Assembly (NCBI RefSeq): GCF_014268935.2 | Contig: NZ_JABWRJ020000002.1 | Coordinates: 1,046,001 to 1,110,000, forward strand | From: Pseudomonas peradeniyensis | Lineage (GTDB): Bacteria; Pseudomonadota; Gammaproteobacteria; Pseudomonadales; Pseudomonadaceae | Direction: 5' to 3' | Length of the DNA: 64,000 nucleotides | Shown here: positions 1 through 8,980 of the stretch, one piece after another | How the letters are laid out: every line of letters begins with the position of its first letter | Position numbering within the stretch: position 1 is the stretch's first letter | Program-made: the position numbers and the translations under genes | Notes under the pieces: generated by a model | Seen by the model: only the letters and a program-made list of their open reading frames with translations | Database searches by the model: none | Told to the model about the DNA's origin: nothing

Positions 1-408
1 CAGACGGCTGGCAGTGAGGATCTGATTACCATCATCGTCGCGCCAGGTATGGAAGGTCAGCCGGTTGTCGGCCTCCTGGTTCAACAGGTGCTGTGACTGC
101 AGCGCCGGCCCCAGGCTGAGCAGGGCGGGGTGGCGGCCGTTGACGGCCAGCACGCTGAGGCTGAGGTTGTCGTGGCCCATGACCAGGTCGAGCAGGGGGT
201 GGGCTCGGGCGCCGAGGTCGTCGCTGCGCAGATCGACGCGCAAGTTGTGTTCGACCTGCTGCATCTTGCGCGCCAGGTCCTTGCGCGCCCGGCTGTCCAG
301 TTCATGATCGAGGGCGAACACCGCCAGGCACGCCAGCAGCAAGACCAGCGCTGCCCCCAGCAAGGTGACGGTCAGGCCCAGGCGCAGCGACAGGCTGGAG
401 CGCTTCAC
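1..408 (-). CDS. heavy-metal sensor histidine kinase, N-terminal part (cut by window edge)
   Basis: Reading leftwards from a GTG codon at 408-406, a frame stays open to the window edge. It begins [18 protein letters not shown], a basic N-terminus followed by one transmembrane helix (about residues 10-33), then a periplasmic sensor region. The start overlaps the stop of the response regulator gene by 4 bp (GTGA), so the two are translationally coupled. This order (regulator then kinase) and the N-terminus are typical of CusS/CopS/CzcS kinases, which sense periplasmic Cu, Zn, Cd or Ag. The HAMP, HisKA and ATPase domains lie outside the window, so the metal and the kinase core cannot be judged. 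Confidence 0.85.
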   Translation of the reverse strand, partial: MKRSSLSLRLGLTVTLLGAALVLLLACLAVFALDHELDSRARKDLARKMQQVEHNLRVDLRSDDLGARAHPLLDLVMGHDNLSLSVLAVNGRHPALLSLGPALQSQHLLNQEADNRLTFHTWRDDDGNQILTASRL

Positions 409-1079
409 GTCCGTGCCTCGAGCACGTAACCGACGCCGCGCAGGGTGTGGATCAGCTTGTCCTCGAACGGGTCGTCGATCTTTGCCCGCAAGCGGCGGAT
501 CGACACTTCCACCACGTTGGTGTCGCAATCGAAGTTCATATCCCACACCAGCGAGATGATCTGTGTGCGCGACAGCACCTCGCCGCTCTGGCGCATCAGC
601 AGGTGCAGCAGGGCGAATTCCTTGGCGGTCAGGTCGATACGCTGGCCACCGCGCCAGGCGCGGTGGCGGCCGGGGTCGAGCTCAAGGTCAGCGACTTTCA
701 GCGTGCTCGGCTGCAGGTGCTGGTCGTTGCGTCGCAACAGGCTGCGGATGCGCGCCAGCAGTTCGGGAAACTCGAAGGGCTTGAGCAGGTAGTCGTCGGC
801 GCCCAGGTCCAGCCCCTTGACCCGGTCTGCCAGACGGCCATGGGCGGTGAGCATCATGATCCGCGTCGAGGATTCGGCGCGCAGGCGCTGCAGCACGCCC
901 CAGCCATCGAGCCCGGGCAGGTTGACGTCGAGGATCACCAGGTCGTACGCCTGCTGGCGGGCCAGGTGCAGGCCGTCGGTGCCGGTGTGGGCGCAGTCGA
1001 CCACGTAGCCGTTCTCGCGCAGGCCCTGTTGCAGGTAGTCGGCGGTGCGGGGTTCGTCCTCGATGATCAGTAGGCGCAT
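405..1079 (-). CDS. heavy-metal response regulator, OmpR/PhoB family (CopR/CzcR/IrlR type)
   Basis: A 224-residue response regulator. The receiver domain (about 1-115) has the acidic pair near the start (IIEDE), the phosphorylated Asp in VILDVNLPG, and the conserved Lys in LLKPFEF. A C-terminal winged helix (about 130-222) has the family pattern from LTAKEFALL to LRGVGYVLE. It is the usual length for CusR/CopR/CzcR regulators and starts with a clear ATG. It is cotranscribed with the overlapping kinase gene downstream and probably controls metal efflux or copper-resistance genes, none of which lies in this window. A possible self-binding site is noted at 1180-1195. The choice between Cu and Zn/Cd/Co specificity is open. 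Confidence 0.93.
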   Translation of the reverse strand: MRLLIIEDEPRTADYLQQGLRENGYVVDCAHTGTDGLHLARQQAYDLVILDVNLPGLDGWGVLQRLRAESSTRIMMLTAHGRLADRVKGLDLGADDYLLKPFEFPELLARIRSLLRRNDQHLQPSTLKVADLELDPGRHRAWRGGQRIDLTAKEFALLHLLMRQSGEVLSRTQIISLVWDMNFDCDTNVVEVSIRRLRAKIDDPFEDKLIHTLRGVGYVLEART

Positions 1080-1179
1080 GGTCGGGCTCTGTGTGGAAAG
1101 GGGGCGATTCTCGACCCTGTAGTGACATCAGGGTCAAGCGGCGAGGATGTTACTGGATGCGAATGGGCAAGCGGCGGGA

Positions 1180-1195
1180 ATAACGGATTTGTAAT
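1180..1195 (-). promoter_or_regulatory. possible CopR/CzcR-type operator
   Basis: ATAACGGATTTGTAAT resembles the ATTAC-N4-TTGTAAT box recognised by heavy-metal regulators of the CopR/CzcR/CusR family, with one mismatch. It lies about 100 bp upstream of the response regulator gene, where autoregulation would be expected. It is a short motif in a 311-bp non-coding stretch that otherwise shows only a REP-like element at 1267-1293, so this is suggestive rather than firm. Confidence 0.4.
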
Positions 1196-1266
1196 ACGCG
1201 GGTCATGTGCCTGACAGGGCCGCCGCCATCATGGGACAAGCCCACTTCCACAAAACCAGCAGGATC

Positions 1267-1293
1267 CCGTGGGAGCGGGCTTGCCCCGCGATG
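1267..1293. repeat. REP-like element (GTGGGAGCGGGCTTGCCCCGCG type), single copy
   Basis: A GC-rich palindromic unit containing GTGGGAGCGGGCTTGCCCCG. The same unit recurs, singly or as inverted pairs, at about 3906, 10521, 26725, 29356 and 47459, always between genes. This is the typical behaviour of P. putida REP elements. Confidence 0.75.
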
Positions 1294-1390
1294 CGGTTCT
1301 CTTGCAAGACTGTAATGTCCGCCTCACCTTGGCGTTAGCTGCCGCTTGCGATGATGGCCCTGTCGAAACGGTTATCACGAGGCAAGCACG

Positions 1391-1594
1391 ATGAACCTGA
1401 CCAAGTACCTGCTGCTGGCGATTCTCGCCCTGGGCAGCACCAGCGTTTTCGCCGAAGGCGGCGCCGAGCGTTCGAAGCAATTCTGGCAAGCGTTCCGCGA
1501 CGACCAGGCGCGCCTGTACGGCGACAAGCAGCAGGCGCTGGCCGAGCGCGAGCGCAAGGCCGAGGAAAAGGCCCGCGAACTGGCCAAGGACTGA
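1391..1594 (+). CDS. small secreted/periplasmic charged peptide, function unknown
   Basis: A 67-residue protein. Residues 1-21 look like a signal peptide (positive start, hydrophobic core LLLAILALGSTS, AxA-like VFA-E cleavage site). The mature part of about 45 residues is strongly charged and probably one helix, rich in K, E, A and R, with no Cys or His. A rho-independent terminator follows at 1642. It sits between the metal two-component system (divergent) and cmoB (convergent). I do not recognise a function. Its position near a metal-sensing system could point to envelope stress or metal response, but that is inference. Confidence 0.7.
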   Translation: MNLTKYLLLAILALGSTSVFAEGGAERSKQFWQAFRDDQARLYGDKQQALAERERKAEEKARELAKD

Positions 1595-1641
1595 GTACCA
1601 CACACCTGCGCCGCGACAGCTCCTCGCCGCTGGTGGACCTG

Positions 1642-1667
1642 GGCGCCCGAACGGGCGCCTTTTTTTA
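1642..1667 (+). terminator. rho-independent terminator of the small secreted peptide gene
   Basis: GGCGCCC-GAAC-GGGCGCC is a perfect 7-bp GC stem with a 4-nt loop, followed by seven T. It ends at the stop codon of convergent cmoB, so the T-run overlaps the last codon of that gene. Confidence 0.88.
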
Positions 1668-2621
1668 TTTGCGTGCCAGCAATGTGGCGCGGCGCGGGGC
1701 CGGCAGGCCTTCGACGGTCTTGCCGTGGTCGTTCGGATCGAGGAAGTCGCCCAGCGACTGGTAGCGCATCCACTCGGTGCTGCGCTGCTCCTCGACGCTG
1801 GTGACACTGACATCGACGCAGCGCACATCGCTGAAGCCGGCGCGGCGCAACCAACGCTCCAGGGCCGGCACCGACGGCAGGAACCAGACGTTGCGCATCT
1901 GCGCGTAGCGGTCCTCGGGTACCAGCACCTGGTTTTCGTCACCCTCGATCACCAGGGTTTCCAGCACCAGTTCACCGCCCTTGACCAGGCAGTCCTTGAG
2001 CGCCAGCAGGTGCTCGATGGGCGAGCGGCGGTGGTAGAACACGCCCATGGAGAACACGGTGTCGAAGCCTTCGAGGTTGGCCGGCAGCTCTTCGAGGGCG
2101 AATGGCAGGTGCCAGGCCGGCAGTTCAGGCAGGTACTGCTGCACGGCCTGGAACTGGCAGAAGAACAGCCAGTTGGGGTCGACGCCGATGACCATGTCGG
2201 CGCCGGCGCCGAGCATGCGCCATTGGTAATAGCCATTGCCGCAGCCCACGTCGAGCACGCGCTTGCCCTTGAGGTCCAGGTGCGGGCCGACCCGCGACCA
2301 TTTCCAGTCCGAGCGCCACTCGGTGTCGACATGCACGCCGAACAGGTCGAACGGGCCCTTGCGCCAGGGCGACAGGCCCATCAGGGCCTGGCGCATCTGC
2401 GCCCGGGTGGCGTCGTCGCAGGCGCAGTCCAGGCGCAGGCCGTCGACCAGGTCGATTTCGCTGGGGGTCAGCTGCGGTAGTGCCTCGAGGGCGCCGCGCC
2501 AGCGGTCGAGGTCGCCGTGGCCCTTTTCCAGCTTGGCTTCGAGTTGCGCCTGCAGGCCCTGGGACCAGGTGGCAAGGGGCGTGCCCGCCAGGCGGCGGAC
2601 AAGGGGAGACAGATCGATCAT
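1665..2621 (-). CDS. cmoB: tRNA U34 carboxymethyltransferase CmoB
   Basis: A 318-residue SAM-dependent enzyme that transfers the carboxymethyl group of carboxy-SAM to 5-hydroxyuridine at position 34 of tRNA, giving cmo5U, which broadens wobble decoding. The N-terminus begins [11 protein letters not shown]. The Rossmann SAM site reads [15 protein letters not shown], followed by VIGVDP, and the C-terminal part has [11 protein letters not shown]. The ATG at 2621-2619 is chosen because it overlaps the cmoA stop (ATGA) and gives the normal family length. An ATG 33 bp further upstream would lie inside cmoA. It forms an operon with cmoA, which makes its cofactor. Confidence 0.96.
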   Translation of the reverse strand: MIDLSPLVRRLAGTPLATWSQGLQAQLEAKLEKGHGDLDRWRGALEALPQLTPSEIDLVDGLRLDCACDDATRAQMRQALMGLSPWRKGPFDLFGVHVDTEWRSDWKWSRVGPHLDLKGKRVLDVGCGNGYYQWRMLGAGADMVIGVDPNWLFFCQFQAVQQYLPELPAWHLPFALEELPANLEGFDTVFSMGVFYHRRSPIEHLLALKDCLVKGGELVLETLVIEGDENQVLVPEDRYAQMRNVWFLPSVPALERWLRRAGFSDVRCVDVSVTSVEEQRSTEWMRYQSLGDFLDPNDHGKTVEGLPAPRRATLLARK

Positions 2622-3361
2622 GGCAGGGCTATCAGCGAGGCGAAGTTGAGGCATTGGAACCAGGGCACGACCTTGGAGAAGCCGGCGGCGCGCAGGCGCT
2701 GCTCATGGGTTTCCAGGGTGTCGGGCTTCATCACGTTCTCGATGGCGCTGCGTTTCTGGGCGATTTCCAGTTCGCTGTAGCCATTGGCACGCTTGAAGTC
2801 CAGGTGCAGTTCGTTGAGCAGGTCCTGCTCCTGCGCGTCGGTGAAGCGCAGTTTTTCCGAGAGGATCAGCGCACCGCCCGGCAACAGGGCCTGGCGGATG
2901 CGGCCAAGCAGCTCCAGGCGCTGCTCGGGGGCGACGAACTGCAGGGTGAAGTTCATCGCCACCACCGAGGCGGGCTCGAAGGGCAGGGCGAGGATGTCCG
3001 CTTCCAGCACCTGCACCGGCAGCAACTCCTGGAACATCGAGTCCTGGGCGGTGAGGTACTGGCGACAGCGCTCGACCATGGCCGCGGAGTTGTCCACCGC
3101 GATTACCCGGCAGCCGTCCGTGCGCACATGGCGGCGCAGCGACTGGGTCACCGCACCCAGCGAGGCGCCGAGGTCGTACAGCGCGGAGTTCGGCTGGGCG
3201 AAGCGCGCGGCCAGCACGCCGAGGTTCTCGACGATGGTCGGGTAACCGGGCACCGAGCGCTTGATCATGTCCGGGAACACCTGCACCACGTCTTCGTTGA
3301 AGACGAAGTCGGGCACCTGCTCCAGGGGTTGGGCGAAAAGGCGGTCGGGTTGTTTGCTCAC
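2618..3361 (-). CDS. cmoA: carboxy-S-adenosyl-L-methionine synthase CmoA
   Basis: A 247-residue enzyme that makes carboxy-SAM from SAM and prephenate, the donor used by CmoB. Visible features are the class I methyltransferase fold with [13 protein letters not shown] as SAM motif [15 protein letters not shown] as motif II, and MNFTLQFV in the active-site region. Translation starts at a GTG (3361-3359). The gene overlaps cmoB by 4 bp, so the two steps of tRNA wobble-uridine modification are coupled. A short gap separates it from the convergently read stretch before the chagasin-type lipoprotein gene. Confidence 0.96.
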   Translation of the reverse strand: MSKQPDRLFAQPLEQVPDFVFNEDVVQVFPDMIKRSVPGYPTIVENLGVLAARFAQPNSALYDLGASLGAVTQSLRRHVRTDGCRVIAVDNSAAMVERCRQYLTAQDSMFQELLPVQVLEADILALPFEPASVVAMNFTLQFVAPEQRLELLGRIRQALLPGGALILSEKLRFTDAQEQDLLNELHLDFKRANGYSELEIAQKRSAIENVMKPDTLETHEQRLRAAGFSKVVPWFQCLNFASLIALP

Positions 3362-3451
3362 GGGTGGGTCCAGGCGGCTGGCAATCTACAGGGGCGGCAT
3401 TCTAGCCAAACCACGGCAAGCTTGCATGACTCACTGACCGGCGCCGTCTGC

Positions 3452-3844
3452 TCACTTCACCCGGATGGCGCAATCGAAGGTCTGCACCGGCCGCACTTCA
3501 GGGGCCCAGGGCTGCTGGTAGACCAGGATCAGGTGACCCTCGCCTGCGGCCTTGGCCTGGAAGCGCCAGGAAGAAAGCCCGCCGCTGCCGACGATGCCGG
3601 CCTGTTCCGGGGAGCTGTACACCTCGGGGCCGAGGCTGCGAAGGATCTCCGGAGCCGGGTTCTGCAGCAGCCAGCGGTAGCCGGTGGTGGGGTTGCTGGG
3701 CAGGGTGAGGGTCATGGTCTGGCCGACGACCAGGCGTGTGGGGCACTCGCTTTCGCCGTCCAGTTCGACGGTGCGTTGCGGTTGCTGGGCGCAGGCGGTG
3801 AGCAGGGCCAGGCCCAGGGGAACGAGCAGGCGAGGGGCGGACAT
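3452..3844 (-). CDS. chagasin-family (I42) cysteine protease inhibitor lipoprotein
   Basis: A 130-residue protein with a lipoprotein signal peptide (lipobox LLTAC, Cys at about 18). The mature part shows the three inhibitory loops of the chagasin fold: NPTTGYRW (BC loop), GSGGLSSW (DE loop) and a QQPWAPE segment corresponding to the RPW loop. The family blocks papain-like cysteine peptidases by inserting these loops into the active site. Being lipid-anchored and exported, it would act in the periplasm or at the outer membrane, perhaps against the cell's own or host proteases. The target is unknown. It appears to be a single-gene unit upstream of the cmoAB pair. Confidence 0.85.
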   Translation of the reverse strand: MSAPRLLVPLGLALLTACAQQPQRTVELDGESECPTRLVVGQTMTLTLPSNPTTGYRWLLQNPAPEILRSLGPEVYSSPEQAGIVGSGGLSSWRFQAKAAGEGHLILVYQQPWAPEVRPVQTFDCAIRVK

Positions 3845-3905
3845 GGTGGCTCCTGAGGCTGAAGTTGCCTGAGGATAACCGAAGCTGACGTTACTTTCCT
3901 CATGG

Positions 3906-3968
3906 CCCCATCGCGGGGCAAGCCCGCTCCCACGCCGGAGGTGGGAGCGGGCTTGCCCCGCGATGGGG
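3906..3968. repeat. inverted pair of REP-like elements
   Basis: Two 28-bp arms in opposite orientation (3906-3933 and 3941-3968), nearly perfectly complementary, with a short spacer. Each contains the GCGGGGCAAGCCCGCTCCCAC unit or its complement. The pair can form a long hairpin just past the stop codon of the Lon gene and may stabilise or terminate its mRNA. Confidence 0.85.
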
Positions 3969-3973
3969 GCCTG

Positions 3974-6394
3974 TCAGAACAGTACTTTCGCCACGTCGGC
4001 AAAGCGCTTGGCGAAATGCACGGTCAAGCCGTCTTTCAGGTACTCGGGCAACTCCTCGAAGTCGCCGCGGTTGGCCTCCGGCAGGATCAGTTCGAAGATC
4101 TTCTGCCGACGCGCCGCGATCACCTTCTCGCGCACCCCGCCGATCGGCAGTACCTGGCCGGTCAGGGTCAGCTCGCCGGTCATCGCCACGCCCTTTTTCG
4201 GCGCCTGGTCCCGGGCCAGGGACAGCAGGGCGCTGGCCATGGTCACGCCGGCGCTGGGGCCATCCTTGGGCGTCGCGCCTTCAGGGACATGCAGGTGGAT
4301 GAAGGCCTCGTCGAAATAGCCCGGCGTGCCGCCGAACTGCTTGAGGTTCGAGCTGACATAGCTGTAGGCGATCTCCGCCGATTCCTTCATCACATCACCC
4401 AGCTTGCCGGTGAGCTTGAGGCCGCGGCCGAGGGTGTGGATGCGCGTGGCCTCGATCGGCAGGGTGGCGCCGCCCATGCTGGTCCAGGCCAGACCTGTGA
4501 TCACGCCCTTGCCGGCCAGCACCTGCTCGCTGCGGAACAGCGGCATGCCCAGGGCGGGCTCGAGATCCTTGGTGCCGATCTTGAGCTTGGCCTGCGGATC
4601 CTCCAGCAGCTTGACCACCGACTTGCGCACCAGCTTGCCCAGCTGTTTCTCCAGCTGGCGCACACCGGCTTCGCGGGCATAACCCTCGATCACCGCGCGC
4701 AGGGCGGCGTCGTTGATGCCCAGGCTGGTCTTGGCCACGCCGGCCTTGTCCAGCTGCTTGGGCCACAGGTGGCGCTTGGCGATGGCGAGCTTTTCCTCGG
4801 TGATGTAGCCGGACAGGCGGATCACTTCCATGCGGTCGAGCAACGGGCCGGGGATCGAGTCGAGGGTGTTGGCGGTGCAGACGAACAGCACCTTGGACAG
4901 GTCCAGGCGCAGGTCCAGGTAATGGTCGAGGAAGTCGACGTTCTGCTCGGGGTCGAGGGTCTCCAGCAGTGCCGAGGCCGGGTCGCCCTGGTAGCTCTGG
5001 CCCATCTTGTCGATCTCGTCGAGCATGATCACCGGGTTCATCACCTCGACTTCCTTCAGCGCCTGCACCAGCTTGCCTGGCTGGGCGCCGATGTAGGTGC
5101 GGCGGTGGCCCTTGATCTCGGCCTCGTCGCGCATGCCGCCGACACTGAAGCGGTAGAACGGCCGGCCCAGGGATTCGGCGATGGACTTGCCGATGCTGGT
5201 CTTGCCCACGCCCGGCGGACCCACCAGCAGCACGATGGAGCCACTGATCTCGCCTTTCCAGGCGCCCACGGCGAGGAACTCGAGGATGCGCTCCTTGATG
5301 TCGTCCAGGCCCGCATGGTGACGGTCGAGTACCTTGCGCGCGTGCTTGAGGTCGAGCTTGTCCTTGCCGTACACGCCCCAGGGCAGGGCCGTGGCCCATT
5401 CCAGGTAGTTGCGGGTGACGGCGTACTCCGGCGAGCCGGTTTCGAGGATGGCCAGCTTGCCCATCTCCTCGTCGATGCGTTTTTTCGCCTGGTCAGGCAG
5501 GGTCTTGCCCTCCAGGCGCTGCTGGAACTGCTCCAGGTCGGCGCTGCGGTCGTCCTTGGTCAGGCCCAGCTCCTGCTGGATGACCTTGAGCTGCTCCTTG
5601 AGGAAGAACTCGCGCTGGTGCTCGCCGATCTGCCGGTTCACCTCGGCGGAGATCTCGTTCTGCAGCCGGGCCACCTCGACTTCCTTGCGCAGCATCGGCA
5701 GGACCTTTTCCATGCGCTTGAGCATGGGCACGCAGTCGAGCACTTCCTGCAGCTGGTTGCCGGTGGCCGAGGTGAGGGCGGCGGCGAAGTCGGTCAGCGG
5801 CGACGGGTCGTTGGGGCTGAAGCGGTTGAGGTAGTTCTTCAGTTCTTCGCTGTACAGCGGGTTGAGCGGCAACAGTTCCTTGATCGCGTTGATCAGGGCC
5901 ATGCCGTAGGCCTTGACCTCGTCGGTGGGTTCCGCCGGCTGGCGTGGGTAGTCGACTTCCACCAGGTAGGGCGGGCGATGGTGCTTGAGCCAGGTGCGGA
6001 TGCGCACCCGGGTCAGGCCCTGGGCGACGAACTGCAGCTTGCCGCCTTCGCGGCTGGCGTGGTGCACCTTCACCAGCGTGCCGTACTCGGGCAGGGCCTT
6101 GGTGTCGAAATGGCGGTGGTCTTCCGGCGGGGTGTCCATGAAGAACAGCGCCAGGGAGTGGTGCGGGGTCTTGGCGACCAGGTCGAGGGTTTCGGCCCAG
6201 GGTTCTTCGTTGACGATCACCGGCAGCACTTGCGCGGGGAAGAACGGGCGGTTGTGGATCGGGATCACGTAGACCTTGTCCGGCAGCTGCTGGCCGGGCA
6301 GGGCGAGGTGGTGGCCGGGGGCGGCCTGGGGATCGAGGTGTTCGACTTCGCTGTGTTCGTCGGGATGTTCCGGGAAATCCTGCTGGTCGCTCAT
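3974..6394 (-). CDS. lon: ATP-dependent Lon protease (second Lon paralogue)
   Basis: An 806-residue LonA-type AAA+ protease. In order: an N-terminal substrate-binding LAN domain (about 40-235), a coiled segment with EFFLKEQLKVIQQELG, the AAA+ module with Walker A GPPGVGKTS and Walker B VIMLDEIDK, and the C-terminal serine protease domain with the catalytic Ser in PKDGPSAGVTMA and the later catalytic Lys (REKVIAA). All key motifs are intact. The acidic N-terminal tail and location beside gcd mark the extra Lon paralogue of P. putida rather than the clpX-linked housekeeping one (inference from synteny). It degrades misfolded and regulatory proteins in the cytoplasm. A REP pair follows its stop. 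Confidence 0.95.
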   Translation of the reverse strand: MSDQQDFPEHPDEHSEVEHLDPQAAPGHHLALPGQQLPDKVYVIPIHNRPFFPAQVLPVIVNEEPWAETLDLVAKTPHHSLALFFMDTPPEDHRHFDTKALPEYGTLVKVHHASREGGKLQFVAQGLTRVRIRTWLKHHRPPYLVEVDYPRQPAEPTDEVKAYGMALINAIKELLPLNPLYSEELKNYLNRFSPNDPSPLTDFAAALTSATGNQLQEVLDCVPMLKRMEKVLPMLRKEVEVARLQNEISAEVNRQIGEHQREFFLKEQLKVIQQELGLTKDDRSADLEQFQQRLEGKTLPDQAKKRIDEEMGKLAILETGSPEYAVTRNYLEWATALPWGVYGKDKLDLKHARKVLDRHHAGLDDIKERILEFLAVGAWKGEISGSIVLLVGPPGVGKTSIGKSIAESLGRPFYRFSVGGMRDEAEIKGHRRTYIGAQPGKLVQALKEVEVMNPVIMLDEIDKMGQSYQGDPASALLETLDPEQNVDFLDHYLDLRLDLSKVLFVCTANTLDSIPGPLLDRMEVIRLSGYITEEKLAIAKRHLWPKQLDKAGVAKTSLGINDAALRAVIEGYAREAGVRQLEKQLGKLVRKSVVKLLEDPQAKLKIGTKDLEPALGMPLFRSEQVLAGKGVITGLAWTSMGGATLPIEATRIHTLGRGLKLTGKLGDVMKESAEIAYSYVSSNLKQFGGTPGYFDEAFIHLHVPEGATPKDGPSAGVTMASALLSLARDQAPKKGVAMTGELTLTGQVLPIGGVREKVIAARRQKIFELILPEANRGDFEELPEYLKDGLTVHFAKRFADVAKVLF

Positions 6395-6480
6395 GGGGCA
6401 CCTGCGTGAATGGCTATGGTGCTTAGATGGGGCGGTGGGGGATGGGTTTCAACCCATCCCAGCTGCAAGCTCCAAGCTTC

Positions 6481-6539
6481 AAGCTGCAAGAAAAAAGCGG
6501 GACCGTGCTGGCCCCGCTTTCTCTTGTCGCTTGCAGCTT
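6481..6539 (-). terminator. terminator after gcd, framed by AAGCTGCAAG inverted repeats
   Basis: Read leftwards, a stem built from AAAGCGGG and CCCGCTTT is followed by a T-rich run (TTTTTTCTTG), a rho-independent terminator (core 6489-6521). It is enclosed by an outer inverted repeat, AAGCTGCAAG at 6481-6490 and CTTGCAGCTT at 6530-6539, whose right arm abuts the gcd stop codon. The stretch 6459-6490 contains several degenerate copies of a CAAGCTnC octamer. Confidence 0.8.
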
Positions 6540-8949
6540 ACTCAGCCAATTTGTAAGCGATGATGTAATCGCCCATGCGGGTGCCCAGCGAGCCATGGCC
6601 GCCGGCGGTCACCAGCACGTACTGCTTGCCGTCCTTGCCGGTGTAGGTCATCGGCGTGGCCTGGCCGCCTGCCGGCAGGCGGCCCTTCCACAGCTCCTGG
6701 CCGTTCTTCACGTCATAGGCGCGCAGGTACTGGTCCAGGGTGCCGCTGAGGAAGCCCACGCCACCGGCGGTGACGATCGAACCGCCCATGCTCGGCACGC
6801 CCACCGGCATGCCGATCGGCACCGGGGTGCTGTCGCGGGTGGTGCCGTTCTTGTGCTTCCACACCACCTTGTTGGTGAACAGGTCGATGGCCGCCACATA
6901 GCCCCAGGCTGGCGCCTGGCACGGGATACCGATCGGCGACATGAACGGGTGCATGGTCACCGCGTACGGCGCGCCGGCGTTCGGCTGCACGCCGCTGGTC
7001 TCGCTTTCGCGCTTGCTGCCTTCGGCCACCTGCTCGCGCGGGATCATCTTCGACACGAAGGCCATGTAGTTCGGCGAGGTGAAGAGGATCTGGCGCACCG
7101 GGTCGACCGACACGCTGCCCCAGTTGAACACGCCGACGTTGCCCGGGTAGACCAGGCTGCCCTGCTCGGACGGCGGGGTGTACTGGCCTTCGTAGCGCAG
7201 GCTGCGGAACTGGATGCGGCAGAGCATCTGGTCGAACGGCGTGGCGCCCCACATGGCCTGTTCGGTCAGCTCGGGGCCGAGCAGGTTGAGGTCGGAGCGG
7301 GCCTGGGTCGGCGCGGTGTGGTCGCCTTTCACGGCGCCCTGCGGTACCGGGATCTCGCGGATCGGCACGATCGGCGTGCCGTCGCGGCGGTCGAGCACGT
7401 ACAGGCTGCCTTGCTTGGTCGGCACGATGACCGCCGGCTTGACGCCGTCATCGGTCTTCAGGTGAACCAGGGTCGGCTGGCTGCCGACGTCCATGTCCCA
7501 CAGGTCGTGGTGGGTGAACTGGTAGTTCCAGCGCGCCTTGCCGGTGGCCAGGTCCAGGGCGACGATGCCGGCGCTGTACTTCTCGGCGCCCGGGGTACGG
7601 TCGGCGCCCCACTGGTCGGGGGTCTGGTTGCCCAGCGGCAGGTAGATCATGCCGAGGTCTTCATCGACGCTGGCTATCGACCACATGTTGGCCGAGTTGC
7701 GGCTGTACATTTTCCCGTCGGCCAGGGGCTTGGTGTCGTCCGGGTTGTTGCTGTCCCAGTTCCATACCAGGTGGCCGTCGTGCACGTCGTAGGCGCGGAT
7801 CACGCCGGACGGCTCGTTGGTCGACTCGTTGTCGGTGACGTGGCCACCGATGATCACCAGGCTGCGGGTGATCGCCGCCGGCGAGGTGGAGTAGTAGCCA
7901 CCGGCGGTGAACGGGCCGATGCCGCGGCTCAGGTCGATCACGCCCTGGTTGGCGAAGCCTTCGCAGACCTTCCCGGTGTCGGCGTTGATGGCGATCAGGC
8001 GGGCGTCGGCGGTGGGCAGGTACAGGCGGCGCGGGCAGGCCTGGGCCACGGCCTGGCCTGCGTCGGTGATCTTCGGCGCGGGGCTTCCGTCACGGCTGAC
8101 GTAGCTGTTCTCGTCATAGTACGAGACGCCGCGGCAGGTCATGTGGGCGAAGCCCTTGAAGGTGCCGGTGGGGCTCTTGACCTGCGGGTCGTAGCGCCAG
8201 ATCTCGGCGCCGGTGTCCGGGTCCAGCGCCAGCAGGCGGCTGTGGGCGGTGCAGGCATAGAGCATGCCGTTGACCTTCAGCGGGGTGTTCTGGTTGGTCA
8301 GCTCCACCGGGTCGTTTTCAGTTGGCAGGTCGCCGGTGCGGATGCGCCAGGCCTCTTCCAGGCGGTAGGCGTTCTGCGGGGTGATCTGGCGCAGCGGCGA
8401 GTAGCGGTCACCGTGTTCGCTGCGGCCGTAGGCCTGCCATTCACCGTCCGGCATGGCCGGGGCGGCGCTGCCCATCTCGCTGTTGTCGCGGGTGAACTCG
8501 CCACGGATCTCGCCCGGGTGGGTGAACTGGCTGGCCACGGCGGTGGCGCCGGAGGCGACCACGGCGACGCTGAGCAGGGCGGTGTTGACCTTCGACGCCG
8601 GGCCGACCAGCGGGCGGCGCGCCCACGGCAGCAGCAGGACCACGCCGATGGCGAACCAGATGGCCAGGCGCGGCACCAGCTGCCACCAGTCCAGGCCGAC
8701 TTCCAGCAGTGCCCAGGCGGTGCTGCCCAGCAGCACCAGGCCATACAGGCCCAGGGCGATGCGGCGCTTGGCCAGCAGCAGGATGCCGGACAGGGCGAAG
8801 CCGATACCGGCAATCAGGTAGTAAAGCGAGCCACCCAGCTGGCTCAGCTTGATGCCGCCGGCCAGCAGGGCCAGGCCCATCAGCAGCAGCAATACGCCCA
8901 TCAGGCGCGGTAGCCAGCGGGTTCCATTCTTGGCACCGTCAGTGCTCAT
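6538..8949 (-). CDS. gcd: membrane-bound PQQ-dependent glucose dehydrogenase
   Basis: An 803-residue quinoprotein that oxidises glucose to gluconate in the periplasm and passes electrons to ubiquinone, the entry to the direct oxidative glucose route of Pseudomonas. Five hydrophobic helices occupy about residues 10-145 and anchor it in the inner membrane. The rest is the eight-bladed PQQ propeller, with recognisable blocks such as YGRSEHGDRYSPLRQI, HHDLWDMDVGSQPTL and the C-terminal LPAGGQATPMTY. Length matches the Pseudomonas and enteric Gcd. It is directly downstream of the porin gene oprB (31-bp gap), so glucose uptake across the outer membrane and its oxidation are linked. PQQ synthesis genes are not in the window. 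Confidence 0.97.
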   Translation of the reverse strand: MSTDGAKNGTRWLPRLMGVLLLLMGLALLAGGIKLSQLGGSLYYLIAGIGFALSGILLLAKRRIALGLYGLVLLGSTAWALLEVGLDWWQLVPRLAIWFAIGVVLLLPWARRPLVGPASKVNTALLSVAVVASGATAVASQFTHPGEIRGEFTRDNSEMGSAAPAMPDGEWQAYGRSEHGDRYSPLRQITPQNAYRLEEAWRIRTGDLPTENDPVELTNQNTPLKVNGMLYACTAHSRLLALDPDTGAEIWRYDPQVKSPTGTFKGFAHMTCRGVSYYDENSYVSRDGSPAPKITDAGQAVAQACPRRLYLPTADARLIAINADTGKVCEGFANQGVIDLSRGIGPFTAGGYYSTSPAAITRSLVIIGGHVTDNESTNEPSGVIRAYDVHDGHLVWNWDSNNPDDTKPLADGKMYSRNSANMWSIASVDEDLGMIYLPLGNQTPDQWGADRTPGAEKYSAGIVALDLATGKARWNYQFTHHDLWDMDVGSQPTLVHLKTDDGVKPAVIVPTKQGSLYVLDRRDGTPIVPIREIPVPQGAVKGDHTAPTQARSDLNLLGPELTEQAMWGATPFDQMLCRIQFRSLRYEGQYTPPSEQGSLVYPGNVGVFNWGSVSVDPVRQILFTSPNYMAFVSKMIPREQVAEGSKRESETSGVQPNAGAPYAVTMHPFMSPIGIPCQAPAWGYVAAIDLFTNKVVWKHKNGTTRDSTPVPIGMPVGVPSMGGSIVTAGGVGFLSGTLDQYLRAYDVKNGQELWKGRLPAGGQATPMTYTGKDGKQYVLVTAGGHGSLGTRMGDYIIAYKLAE

Positions 8950-8980
8950 CGTCTGTTCTCCGTAGTGTGAAAGGGTCGGG

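Noticed and set aside
3902..6409. Very long open frame on the plus strand opposite lon
   Set aside because: It mirrors lon in a GC-rich genome, contains no recognisable domain, and has the low-complexity composition of an antisense shadow. The lon frame has every catalytic motif.
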